NCBI GenBank assembly: GCA_050014415.1
Contig: JBEKDJ010000345.1
Location: 1 to 5,344, forward strand
Direction of reading: 5' to 3'
From: JBEKDJ01 sp050014415
Lineage (GTDB): Bacteria > Desulfobacterota > BSN033 > UBA1163
DNA length: 5,344 bases
A program made the translations under genes and the position numbers. Positions 1 through 5,137 of the stretch are shown piece by piece. The notes below the pieces were generated by a model. It ran no database searches. It saw nothing but the letters and a program-made list of their open reading frames with translations, and was not told the origin of the DNA. The first letter of the stretch is position 1, and each line of letters opens with the position of its first letter.

Positions 1-1
1 C

Positions 2-43
2 AAAGGCAGGTGTCATATATGATCCTGCCTTTCTTATTTATTT
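2..43 (+). terminator. Rho-independent terminator of an upstream gene
   Basis: A perfect 9-bp stem, AAAGGCAGG (2-10) with CCTGCCTTT (24-32), encloses a 13-base loop that itself contains the palindrome TCATATATGA. A T-rich tail (CTTATTTATTT) follows on the + strand. This is the classical layout of an intrinsic terminator for a + strand gene ending left of the window. The stem also begins with AAA, so on the - strand it is followed only by TTTG and would be weaker in that direction. Confidence 0.8.
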
Positions 44-338
44 CCTTCGGTAATCATCAACTCGCAGGTTATCTCGCCATTAAAGATAAGTAGGTGTTAT
101 CCTCGCCCACCTTTTCTGAGGATTCCTTCCTTGAATTGATGATTCCCTAAATCTACCCTTGTATACAAGCAGATAAGGCTCAATAAGGAATTGGAGGTCC
201 CTTAGAGCATATTTATGGAAAGAATTTTGAGTTTTTATGAAAATCTTCTCCACTTTTAGGTTTCTTTAAACTATCATATTTCTCAAAATCCATTTAGATA
301 CAAGATATTATAATCATCCTGGCAGATTGGTATTAGAA

Positions 339-366
339 TTGCCATATCTTATTTGAGAATTATTCT
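339..366 (+). promoter_or_regulatory. Candidate sigma-70-type promoter for the DUF5658 operon
   Basis: TTGCCA (339-344, 5 of 6 to TTGACA) is followed after 16 bases by TATTCT (361-366, 4 of 6 to TATAAT). It lies just upstream of the ribosome site at 377-383, which would leave a very short leader. A rival -10, a perfect TATAAT at 309-314, has no good -35 hexamer. Either or neither may be used; the assignment rests on hexamer similarity only. Confidence 0.3.
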
Positions 367-376
367 ATCAAGTAAT

Positions 377-383
377 AAAGGAG
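377..383 (+). promoter_or_regulatory. Ribosome binding site deciding a TTG start
   Basis: AAAGGAG lies 7 bases before the TTG at 391. There is no in-frame ATG until Met70, inside the first membrane segment, so this site is what supports TTG as the start codon. Confidence 0.7.
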
Positions 384-390
384 CCTGTTT

Positions 391-822
391 TTGAGAGAAT
401 ATGACACAAGGATTCTCAAGGACAGGAGAATCCGGCCCGCTCCTGCTTTAAGCAGGTTTACTATTTGTGGGCGAAGGAGAACATTCCGGAGAAAGGAGGA
501 CCAAAGGAGAGGGGGTTATGTAGACCAATATCATCCAGGTTTACTGCTCCTGCTTATTTTGTGTATCGGGTTAAACATTCTGGATGCATTGTTCACAATG
601 ACAATTCTGGATGATGGTGGGTGGGAGATTAACCCCGTTGTCAGCTCTGCCATCCAACTCTTCGGGGATAGGTTCTGGGTCTGGAAATTTGCTATTGTCT
701 CCGTTCCTTTGATTCTGCTGTGCCTCCACAGTAAATTCAGATTTGTTGTGCCAGCTTTGGTAATGATGACTGCCATCAATATCGCTGTTGTCTTGTATCA
801 GACCTTCCTGTTTATCTACTGA
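391..822 (+). CDS. DUF5658 family small membrane protein
   Basis: A 143-residue protein of unknown biochemical role in the cytoplasmic membrane. The N-terminal 45 residues are strongly basic (GRRRTFRRKEDQRR at about 27-40) and should stay in the cytoplasm. Three hydrophobic segments follow at about 49-71, 95-112 and 117-142. The first contains LNILDALFT (61-69) and is followed by GGWEINP (76-82). This (L/N)xxDAxxT...GGxExNP pattern, with a later charged-aromatic FWVWK, is what I know from DUF5658 proteins, which usually have the same Arg-rich head. The start is TTG, backed by AAAGGAG 7 bases upstream. The next gene begins 14 bases after the stop and is surely co-transcribed. The family assignment rests on motif recognition; function is unknown. 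Confidence 0.85.
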   Translation: MREYDTRILKDRRIRPAPALSRFTICGRRRTFRRKEDQRRGGYVDQYHPGLLLLLILCIGLNILDALFTMTILDDGGWEINPVVSSAIQLFGDRFWVWKFAIVSVPLILLCLHSKFRFVVPALVMMTAINIAVVLYQTFLFIY

Positions 823-836
823 AAGGGGATTGGAAT

Positions 837-1040
837 ATGGTACTTTATAGATTTTACCGCCTTGACCCGGCAGAGGGATACCAGATAATTGGAGTTCTGC
901 CTGAAAGAAGAAAGAATCCCAAAAGAATAACTCAGGAGTCCATTCTGAACTGGCGAGAGACAATTTTGGGCAATGGCTTAAATACTGAAGATACTTTTTT
1001 CAGTCTCTTGTACGTTAATTCTTTTGCGCCACCGGCATAA
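837..1040 (+). CDS. Small conserved protein of unknown function (67 aa)
   Basis: A 67-residue soluble protein, second gene of the unit that starts at 391. AAAGGGG (822-828), beginning in the last base of the previous stop codon, lies 8 bases before the ATG and supports the start. No signal peptide, membrane segment or Cys pair is visible. The most striking block is GVLPERRKNPKRITQESILN at residues 19-38, followed by NWRETILG. From memory, similar IGxLPERRKxPxRIT-x-ESI-x-NW strings recur in unannotated small proteins of Desulfobacterota and Nitrospirota, often near the C-terminal half of slightly longer homologues. I cannot name a function. The basic PERRKNPKR patch could contact nucleic acid, but that is only a guess. 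The C-terminal tail (NSFAPPA) looks unconserved and may be a frameshifted or drifted end. Confidence 0.75.
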   Translation: MVLYRFYRLDPAEGYQIIGVLPERRKNPKRITQESILNWRETILGNGLNTEDTFFSLLYVNSFAPPA

Positions 1041-1119
1041 GGTAACGCTATCCCTTCTTCTTGACCTCATAAATTCTTCCTGATAAACTCCTTGATAATT
1101 TCATGGTGGGGTTCATATA

Positions 1120-1309
1120 ATGAAGTGCGATCGTTGTGTAGAGCCGTGGTTTATGAACAATTCTTCGGTAATCAAGAAGATTTTTGGAGTGGAGGTGTAT
1201 CTTCTGCGGCGAGATTGTTGACGATGTGATTCTAGAGAACCGGCAATGGCTCAAAAAGGGAATTGTCTCTGACAACAAGAAAGATAGAGCATCCATCCCA
1301 AGAAGGTAA
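1120..1309 (+). pseudogene. Frameshifted two-knuckle zinc-ribbon protein
   Basis: Three frames in a row give parts of one small zinc-ribbon protein. Frame A starts at ATG 1120 with MKCDRC. Frame B (1146-1187) reads VVYEQFFGNQEDFW. Frame C (1190-1309) reads WRCIFCGEIVDDVILENRQW (20 residues), then LKKG and a basic tail to TAA at 1307. Restoring one base near 1138-1145 and one near 1188-1189 gives a 63-residue protein with Cys3-x2-Cys6 and a second Cys-x2-Cys in CIFC, the usual zinc-ribbon layout. From memory, intact versions (MKCxRC...YE.F.....FWGWRCIxCGEI.D.VI.ENR) are common mini-proteins in Desulfobacterota and relatives, where the sequence reads FWGWRC; here the Gly codon is the one that lost a base. 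GGTGGGG (1105-1111) could be its ribosome site. A further shift could extend the tail in another frame (HPKKVKELIDI) to TGA at 1327-1329. It may be a real pseudogene or a pair of sequencing errors. Confidence 0.75.
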
Positions 1310-1402
1310 AGGAACTCATCGATATTTGAGTAGCTTAGGGGAACGGTAAGAAATTCGTGTTCCGGGTTTAGAATTTTGTCATATAAAAACCTTTCAATGA
1401 GA

Positions 1403-1410
1403 GGAAGGAG
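1403..1410 (+). promoter_or_regulatory. Ribosome binding site deciding a GTG start
   Basis: GGAAGGAG, within a purine-rich run (1400-1413), lies 9 bases before GTG at 1420 and supports GTG as the start of the DUF2284 gene; the first in-frame ATG after it is at Met14. Confidence 0.65.
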
Positions 1411-1419
1411 AAGGTTTCA

Positions 1420-1950
1420 GTGAAATCAGTGGAGTCCTTCTGCGAGAAAGCAATAGAGATGGGGATCGAGGGAGCAAAGATCATTGACCCTGGTTCCATT
1501 GTAACCGCCGAGTGGGTGAGAATGAAATGCCAATACGGATGCCACCGTTTCGGGATGAGCCTTTGCTGCCCTCCCCGCACGCCTACCCCAGACATGACTC
1601 GAAAGATCATCGACTCCTACCAGAAGGCAATCCTGCTCCATCAAAGATTAGTTAAAGGCAAAGAGTGGAGAGAAAGGAGAAGGACTTTCAGCAAAGCTAT
1701 TGTTCGGCTTGAAATCGAGATGTTTCTCGATGGGTATTACAAGGCCTGGAGCATGAGGTCTGGTCCTTGTGATCTTTGCAAGGAATGTAACCTTTCCGGT
1801 TCATGTAAACACGGACTTGAGGCGAGACCTTCGATGGAGGCATGTGGTATTGATGTCTTCAAGACCGCAAGGGACAATGGATTTCCAATTGAAGTTGTGC
1901 GGACACGTGATGAGGAAATGAATATTTTCGGGTTGGTTTTAGTGGAATGA
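1420..1950 (+). CDS. DUF2284 domain protein, predicted metal-binding
   Basis: A 176-residue soluble, Cys-rich protein covering the whole DUF2284 family length. Visible family marks are C37-x3-C41 (KCQYGC), CCPPRTPTP starting at Cys49-Cys50, then C117-x2-C120-x2-C123-x5-C129 (GPCDLCKEC...C) and ARPSMEACGIDVFKTA (135-150), ending in NIFGLVLVE. The CxxCxxCx5C spacing is close to that of a [4Fe-4S] ligand set. Members are described as predicted metal-binding proteins and occur mainly in anaerobes; no reaction is established. The start is GTG with a good ribosome site. It follows the broken zinc-ribbon gene by 110 bases with no clear terminator between, so shared transcription is possible. It converges on the flavodoxin gene across 55 bases. 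Family call firm, role unknown. Confidence 0.9.
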   Translation: MKSVESFCEKAIEMGIEGAKIIDPGSIVTAEWVRMKCQYGCHRFGMSLCCPPRTPTPDMTRKIIDSYQKAILLHQRLVKGKEWRERRRTFSKAIVRLEIEMFLDGYYKAWSMRSGPCDLCKECNLSGSCKHGLEARPSMEACGIDVFKTARDNGFPIEVVRTRDEEMNIFGLVLVE

Positions 1951-1978
1951 TGTCTATTCCGACATGCCGCAGGCGGCC

Positions 1979-2016
1979 CGTATCCCATCTTTTTCCACGT
2001 ATCCCTTATTTTTCAA
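1979..2016. repeat. Imperfect 19-base tandem repeat, two copies
   Basis: Copy one (1979-1997) and copy two (1998-2016) both begin CGTATCCC and contain TTTTT at the same offset; they agree at 16 of 19 positions. The second copy covers the stop and last codons of the flavodoxin gene on the - strand. It looks like a local slippage or duplication event in the gap between two convergent genes. Confidence 0.6.
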
Positions 2017-2467
2017 TCTCTTTTACTAGCCTCTTCCCGTATTCCTGGCATCTCTTTTCAACTTCTTTATCACTTTCACCATCCACGCGCAGGATACCCT
2101 GAACGACTTTCATCCCGTGGTGAAGTCCCAAAGCGACCTCAAGCATCTTCAGACAATCCTTACCATTACTATTTGTTCCAGCGGATGTGAAGATACCGGC
2201 CACTTTCCCCTTCAATTTACCGCCACCATAATGAACAATAGATTCATCAATTACCTTTTTTACTTGCCATGCCATGTTGGAAAAATAGGTGGGTGAACCA
2301 AGAACGATTCCGTCATAATTTGGGAGAGAAGAAATCACAAATTTAACAGCATCTTCTACCGTGACATTTATGGCACTTGTCTTCATTGCCTCGGCTATCG
2401 CCTTCGCCATCTTCTTAGTGTTCCCGCCCCCGCTATAATAAAGAATCAACACCTTTTTAGAAGACAT
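2006..2467 (-). CDS. Small flavodoxin / NAD(P)H-FMN oxidoreductase-like protein
   Basis: A 153-residue cytoplasmic flavoprotein of the flavodoxin superfamily, expected to bind FMN and carry electrons or reduce small substrates. After the first beta strand (KVLILYYS, 5-12) comes the FMN phosphate loop SGGGNTKKMA (12-21). GSPTYFSNMAWQVKKVID at 57-74 resembles the WrbA-type GSPTRFGNM loop, and TSAGTNSNG at 94-102 forms the third flavin-contacting loop. It is about 45 residues shorter than WrbA and close to classic flavodoxin length. No Cys cluster or membrane segment is seen. A near-perfect ribosome site (AAGGAGGTGA, read on the - strand at 2480-2471) precedes the ATG. The FmdB-type zinc-ribbon gene ends 65 bases upstream on the same strand, so the two are probably co-transcribed. 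Physiological partner unknown. Confidence 0.9.
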   Translation of the reverse strand: MSSKKVLILYYSGGGNTKKMAKAIAEAMKTSAINVTVEDAVKFVISSLPNYDGIVLGSPTYFSNMAWQVKKVIDESIVHYGGGKLKGKVAGIFTSAGTNSNGKDCLKMLEVALGLHHGMKVVQGILRVDGESDKEVEKRCQEYGKRLVKEIEK

Positions 2468-2532
2468 CTTTCACCTCCTTAGTATTTGAACTTGGGCATT
2501 TGAAATTCGCGTTCTAACCTCACTAACTCTTT

Positions 2533-2688
2533 CTAGAAGTTTTTTGCCTGAAAAGCCGTGATCAGTTGTTCCACTCTTCTTTCCCCGCATTTTGGGCACT
2601 TCACCTTCCCAGCATCGTGCTCTGTAATGCTGAGAATGGTGGTAAACTTCTTTTTGCATTTCGTGCATCCATAGTCATAGCTGGGCAT
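2533..2688 (-). CDS. FmdB-type mini zinc-ribbon protein (51 aa)
   Basis: A 51-residue gene read from ATG at 2688 to TAG at 2535-2533. It begins MPSYDYGCTKCKKKFTTILS, continues with a polar stretch (ITEHDAGKVK) and then CPKCGERRVEQLITAFQAKN, ending in Phe. Cys8-x2-Cys11 and Cys31-x2-Cys34 form the two zinc knuckles. The opening MPxYxYxCxxC, the middle ...I.....G.V.CPKCG and the following V.QLI..F are the mark of the FmdB/CxxC-CxxC-SSSS regulatory-protein family, whose name comes from a putative regulator of formamidase/amidase genes; most members have no tested function. AAAGGAGGG (2704-2696 on the - strand) lies 7 bases before the ATG. The Ser-rich C-terminal tail of many members is absent here. 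It stands first in a probable two-gene unit with the flavodoxin. Confidence 0.9.
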   Translation of the reverse strand: MPSYDYGCTKCKKKFTTILSITEHDAGKVKCPKCGERRVEQLITAFQAKNF

Positions 2689-2862
2689 CCACTCTCCCTC
2701 CTTTCTTTGCTGGAATGGGATTCTCCAAACTATCTTCGAATTACCGACAACAAGACAAATAGAGTTGAATGACTATCACAGAATCAGTTTCAATAGGCAT
2801 ATAAGGGGTGAGGGTCTTATTCTTAATTTATGATTTCCCGAATTCCTCCATTCTCACTTCCG
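2689..2862. other. Intergenic gap between hydrolase and FmdB gene
   Basis: Besides the ribosome site at 2696-2704, I see no convincing terminator or promoter. Weak - strand promoter-like pairs exist (for example TTGAAA without a good -10). The 174-base length suggests that the FmdB-flavodoxin pair may have its own promoter here. Confidence 0.35.
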
Positions 2863-3492
2863 TCAGATGAAGAATGGGTTGGTTCTTCTCTCTCTTCCTA
2901 CGGTTGTCTTAGGGCCGTGTCCCGGATAAACTACGACGTCATCACCCAGGGGGAAGATCTTTTCTCTGACATTGCGGATTAGGCCCTCATAATCCCCACC
3001 GGGGAAGTCCGTCCTTCCAATGGACCCTGCAAAGAGGGTATCCCCGACAAATACCATCTTGTCTGAAAAGAGCGAAATTCCCCCGGGGGAATGGCCTGGA
3101 GTATGGAGGACTTTCAACGAAATGTCGCCAAAGGTGATGATGTCGCCTTCTTCCAGATACCGGTCCGGGGGAGGGGAATTGTCAACATTCATCCCCCATG
3201 ACCTACCGCTGGCTCCTTGGTGCAAGATCATGGGGACATCGGCACGGTGGATGAGGAGCTGAGACCCTGTCACCTCTTTAAGGCGCTTATTCTCCCCTGA
3301 GTGGTCAAAATGGCCATGGGTATTGATGATATAAACGCAGCGAAGCCTATCCTTGGCGAGGGCAATGAGGATCTTGTCTGAGTCGCCTCCCGGATCGATG
3401 ACAGCAGCCTCTCTTGTCCGCTCGCAGCCCAGGATATAACAGTTCGCTTGCATCGGTCCGACAACTAGTGTTCTCACAATCATAACATACAA
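2863..3492 (-). CDS. MBL-fold metallo-hydrolase, glyoxalase II type
   Basis: A 209-residue cytoplasmic metallo-beta-lactamase-fold hydrolase, probably a thioesterase of the hydroxyacylglutathione-hydrolase (GloB/YcbL-like) branch. The metal ligands are all visible: THGHFDH at 58-64 (His59, His61, Asp63, His64), His134 in TPGHSPGG, Asp151 in VGDTLFAGSIGRTDFPGGD, and His192 in YPGHGPKTTVGRER. The N-terminal VGPMQANCYILG and VIDPGGD are typical of the family. At about 209 residues it lacks the extra C-terminal helical domain of classical glyoxalase II, as YcbL-like enzymes do, so substrate cannot be deduced. Start: ATG at 3492 (MYVM...) or, more like family members, the in-frame ATG at 3483 (MIVRTLVVGP). 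Neither has a visible Shine-Dalgarno sequence, unlike the neighbouring genes. An inverted repeat lies just upstream (3520-3550). Confidence 0.93.
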   Translation of the reverse strand: MYVMIVRTLVVGPMQANCYILGCERTREAAVIDPGGDSDKILIALAKDRLRCVYIINTHGHFDHSGENKRLKEVTGSQLLIHRADVPMILHQGASGRSWGMNVDNSPPPDRYLEEGDIITFGDISLKVLHTPGHSPGGISLFSDKMVFVGDTLFAGSIGRTDFPGGDYEGLIRNVREKIFPLGDDVVVYPGHGPKTTVGRERRTNPFFI

Positions 3493-3496
3493 ATTA

Positions 3497-3502
3497 ATTA
3501 TG
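3497..3502 (-). promoter_or_regulatory. Candidate -10 element of the hydrolase gene
   Basis: Read on the - strand this is CATAAT (5 of 6 to TATAAT), five bases before the ATG at 3492. No good -35 hexamer is found 16-18 bases upstream. If used, transcription would begin at or beside the start codon, giving a leaderless message, which would fit the lack of a ribosome site. Confidence 0.25.
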
Positions 3503-3519
3503 GGGGAGCATCAGGAGGC

Positions 3520-3550
3520 AGAATGCCCTGTCCTATGTGTGGGGCATTCT
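3520..3550. repeat. Perfect 9-bp inverted repeat upstream of hydrolase gene
   Basis: AGAATGCCC (3520-3528) and GGGCATTCT (3542-3550) are separated by 13 bases. It sits between the radical SAM gene and the hydrolase gene, both on the - strand. On the - strand no T tract follows, so it is not a normal terminator for the radical SAM gene; on the + strand a T run occurs at 3556-3562 but no + gene needs it. An operator for a dimeric regulator of the hydrolase gene is a reasonable alternative. Confidence 0.5.
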
Positions 3551-3608
3551 ACCATGTTTTTTCGTCAGAATTGGTATTAAACTTCACCTTTCTAACCACC
3601 GCTTACAC

Positions 3609-4880
3609 TTAAATAATCCAGTGGGGATGCGTAGTCGCCAAATTCTTCACGATTTCAGGTAACCAATTCTCAAAGCCTTTTCCTAGGTAAAATCGAGGTA
3701 ATAGTAGATCATCGTGTGATGAAATCACCCCCTCGTCTATAGCCCTCTTTGCCAAATAGGTATGCGGATAGATACGGACCCCAACAGTAATTTTTAGGTT
3801 GTCCAGCTTGAGCGAATCGACAAAAGCAAGGCTCTCTTCAACTGTCTTCCTTGTCTCACCAGGACTTCCCAGTAATAGAAATCCCATTCGTCTTATGTCC
3901 TCCTCAGATAAGCTTTCCGAAATTTGACGCACCTCTTTTTGGGTGAACCTCTTGTTCATATTTTTGAGGATTCTTTCAGAACCACTTTCAATCCCTATAC
4001 TCACCTGCTCACAACCAGCTTTGGCCATAAGCCCTACAAGCTCTTTATCCACATGCTTCGGGTACAGGATGGCCCACCATCTTATGTCCAAGTCATGTTC
4101 AATTAGCTTACGGCAGATTTCCTTGGCATAAGAGGGTGGAAGGTTGAATGTATTATCAACGAAGTAGAACTGATGAATTCCAGCTTCTCGCCAGCAGGCG
4201 ATCCACTCCACAATAACCTCCGGGGAATGTCTTCGAATAATCCGACCTTCAATCGTCCCTGTGGAGCAATAGCTACAGCCCAAGGGACATCCTCGCCTGG
4301 TCTGAACTGGCATCCAGAGGTGTTTCCTTTGAGAGGGTAAAGACCAGAGATCGGGATCCGGAAGGGGGAGTGTATCCAGATTTTTCGTAAATATTCTTTT
4401 GAATTGAAGGCCATCGCCAGGAAGAAAAAGGCCCGGTAATCCCGAAAGGGCGGCGCCACGTTCGATACGTTCTATCAAAGCCGGGAAAACCACCTCTCCC
4501 TCACCCTGAATGCCCATATCTGCACCCAAAAAAGATAGGGAGCTTTCTGGAAAAATGCTGTACCCTGCTCCGCCTAAAACGATAGGGGCTTCTGAAAGAC
4601 CTCTACAAACCTTTACGATCTCTCTGACCGGATTCAACAATAACCTGGGACTCTCCATTCTTTGGTCATCAATGTTTCTCACCGATATACCGATAATGTC
4701 GGCGTGGAATCCTTCGATAGCTTCTTTTAGAACTGTCGGCGTATCTTTTTCGATCTCTAAATCCACCATAGCCGCATCGTGTCCTGCTCTTCTTGTTGAA
4801 GAAGCCACGCAGGCCAGGCCAAGGGGTAAGACGGGCATGCTTATCTTTTCCGTGTTAGCGGAGATAAAAAGGGCTCGCAT
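3609..4880 (-). CDS. B12-binding domain radical SAM protein
   Basis: A 423-residue protein with an N-terminal cobalamin-binding-like Rossmann domain (about 1-140) and a radical SAM core (about 190-380). The first half shows MRALFISAN, PVLPLGLACVASSTRRAGHD, ADIIGISVRN, PIVLGGAGYSIFPE and GIQGEGE (123-129), all usual in this class. The DxHxxG cobalamin-His motif is not seen, as in many B12-domain radical SAM proteins. RRGCPLGCSYC supplies the [4Fe-4S] ligands Cys198, Cys202 and Cys205 (CxxxCxxC). The GxIxxGxE-like IGIESGSERILKNMNKR (295-311) and GFLLLGSPGETRKT (333-346) contact SAM in relatives. These enzymes often methylate unactivated carbons or build cofactors and lipids; the substrate here cannot be told. 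No strong ribosome site is seen before the ATG. It is the most upstream gene of the - strand run, 116 bases from the hydrolase. Confidence 0.92.
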   Translation of the reverse strand: MRALFISANTEKISMPVLPLGLACVASSTRRAGHDAAMVDLEIEKDTPTVLKEAIEGFHADIIGISVRNIDDQRMESPRLLLNPVREIVKVCRGLSEAPIVLGGAGYSIFPESSLSFLGADMGIQGEGEVVFPALIERIERGAALSGLPGLFLPGDGLQFKRIFTKNLDTLPLPDPDLWSLPSQRKHLWMPVQTRRGCPLGCSYCSTGTIEGRIIRRHSPEVIVEWIACWREAGIHQFYFVDNTFNLPPSYAKEICRKLIEHDLDIRWWAILYPKHVDKELVGLMAKAGCEQVSIGIESGSERILKNMNKRFTQKEVRQISESLSEEDIRRMGFLLLGSPGETRKTVEESLAFVDSLKLDNLKITVGVRIYPHTYLAKRAIDEGVISSHDDLLLPRFYLGKGFENWLPEIVKNLATTHPHWII

Positions 4881-5137
4881 GATTTAAATCTCAGGCTTAC
4901 AAGCTTAACCTAAGGCTGGCCAATGTTCAATTTACATTTCTCTACATGGGTAGGCAGAGCGCTTTTGTCTTTCTCCGTCCAAAAGAATTTCCTACCAATC
5001 TCTCATACCAAGCAGAGAGCTAACGCACTTAAAGTGATTTCTTGCGGAGGCTGAAGTCAGAGATAGCCCTGTTTTTGTGAAGATTTTTCTTGATAATTGT
5101 TACTTTCCAGACCTATCTGAGAATGAGTAGTAGTAGG
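4881..5137. other. Gene-free stretch between radical SAM gene and intron
   Basis: No full gene is seen. It should contain the promoter of the - strand radical SAM gene; a weak TTGAAC element occurs on that strand but has no good -10. A nested hairpin lies at 4949-4996. A short open + frame (5038-5130) ends in TAG just before the intron and may be a gene remnant. Confidence 0.45.
4949..4996. repeat. Nested two-stem hairpin upstream of radical SAM gene
   Basis: GGTAGG (4949-4954) pairs with CCTACC (4991-4996), and inside it CTTTTG (4962-4967) pairs with CAAAAG (4980-4985), leaving a 12-base loop and unequal internal loops of 7 and 5 bases. On the - strand it could form in the 5' leader of the radical SAM message, about 70 bases before the start. 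Two perfect 6-bp stems nested this way may be chance in A+T-rich DNA. Confidence 0.35.

Larger units (their letters stand above)
44..390. other. Gene-free A+T-rich leader before the DUF5658 gene
   Basis: I see no coding frame of useful length here on either strand. The stretch holds a spaced inverted repeat (AATCATCAA at 52-60, TTGATGATT at 136-144), a consensus -10 hexamer TATAAT at 309-314, a compound dyad at 302-350 and a second promoter-like pair at 339-366. Most of it is probably the promoter and regulatory region of the gene starting at 391. A decayed gene cannot be excluded. Confidence 0.5.

Noticed and set aside
52..144. AATCATCAA/TTGATGATT inverted repeat as ends of a small mobile element
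   Set aside because: Nine pairs 75 bases apart with no flanking direct repeat and no second copy in the window; insufficient for a mobile-element call.
320..335. TGGCAG-like sigma-54 promoter
   Set aside because: The -24 part fits partly, but the required GC of the -12 element is missing at the right spacing.
571..963. 130-residue open frame on the - strand
   Set aside because: It is antisense to both the DUF5658 gene and the 67-aa gene, each with a ribosome site; the long frame is a by-product of their codon use.
1048..1296. 82-residue open frame on the - strand
   Set aside because: It lies opposite the recognisable zinc-ribbon remains; its peptide has no known motif and no ribosome site, so it is a shadow.
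1340..1363. GGAAC...GTTCC hairpin before the DUF2284 gene, as a possible terminator
   Set aside because: Only five pairs with a 14-base loop and no T run after it; too weak to call.
1966..1977. GCCGC/GCGGC hairpin as a terminator of the DUF2284 gene
   Set aside because: The loop would be two bases, and the T5 run comes 13 bases later; competing GGAAT/ATTCC and ATGTC/GACAT stems overlap its left flank.
4103..4459. 118-residue frame inside the radical SAM gene
   Set aside because: It overlaps the radical SAM core in another frame on the same strand; the radical SAM motifs are clear and continuous, so this is spurious.
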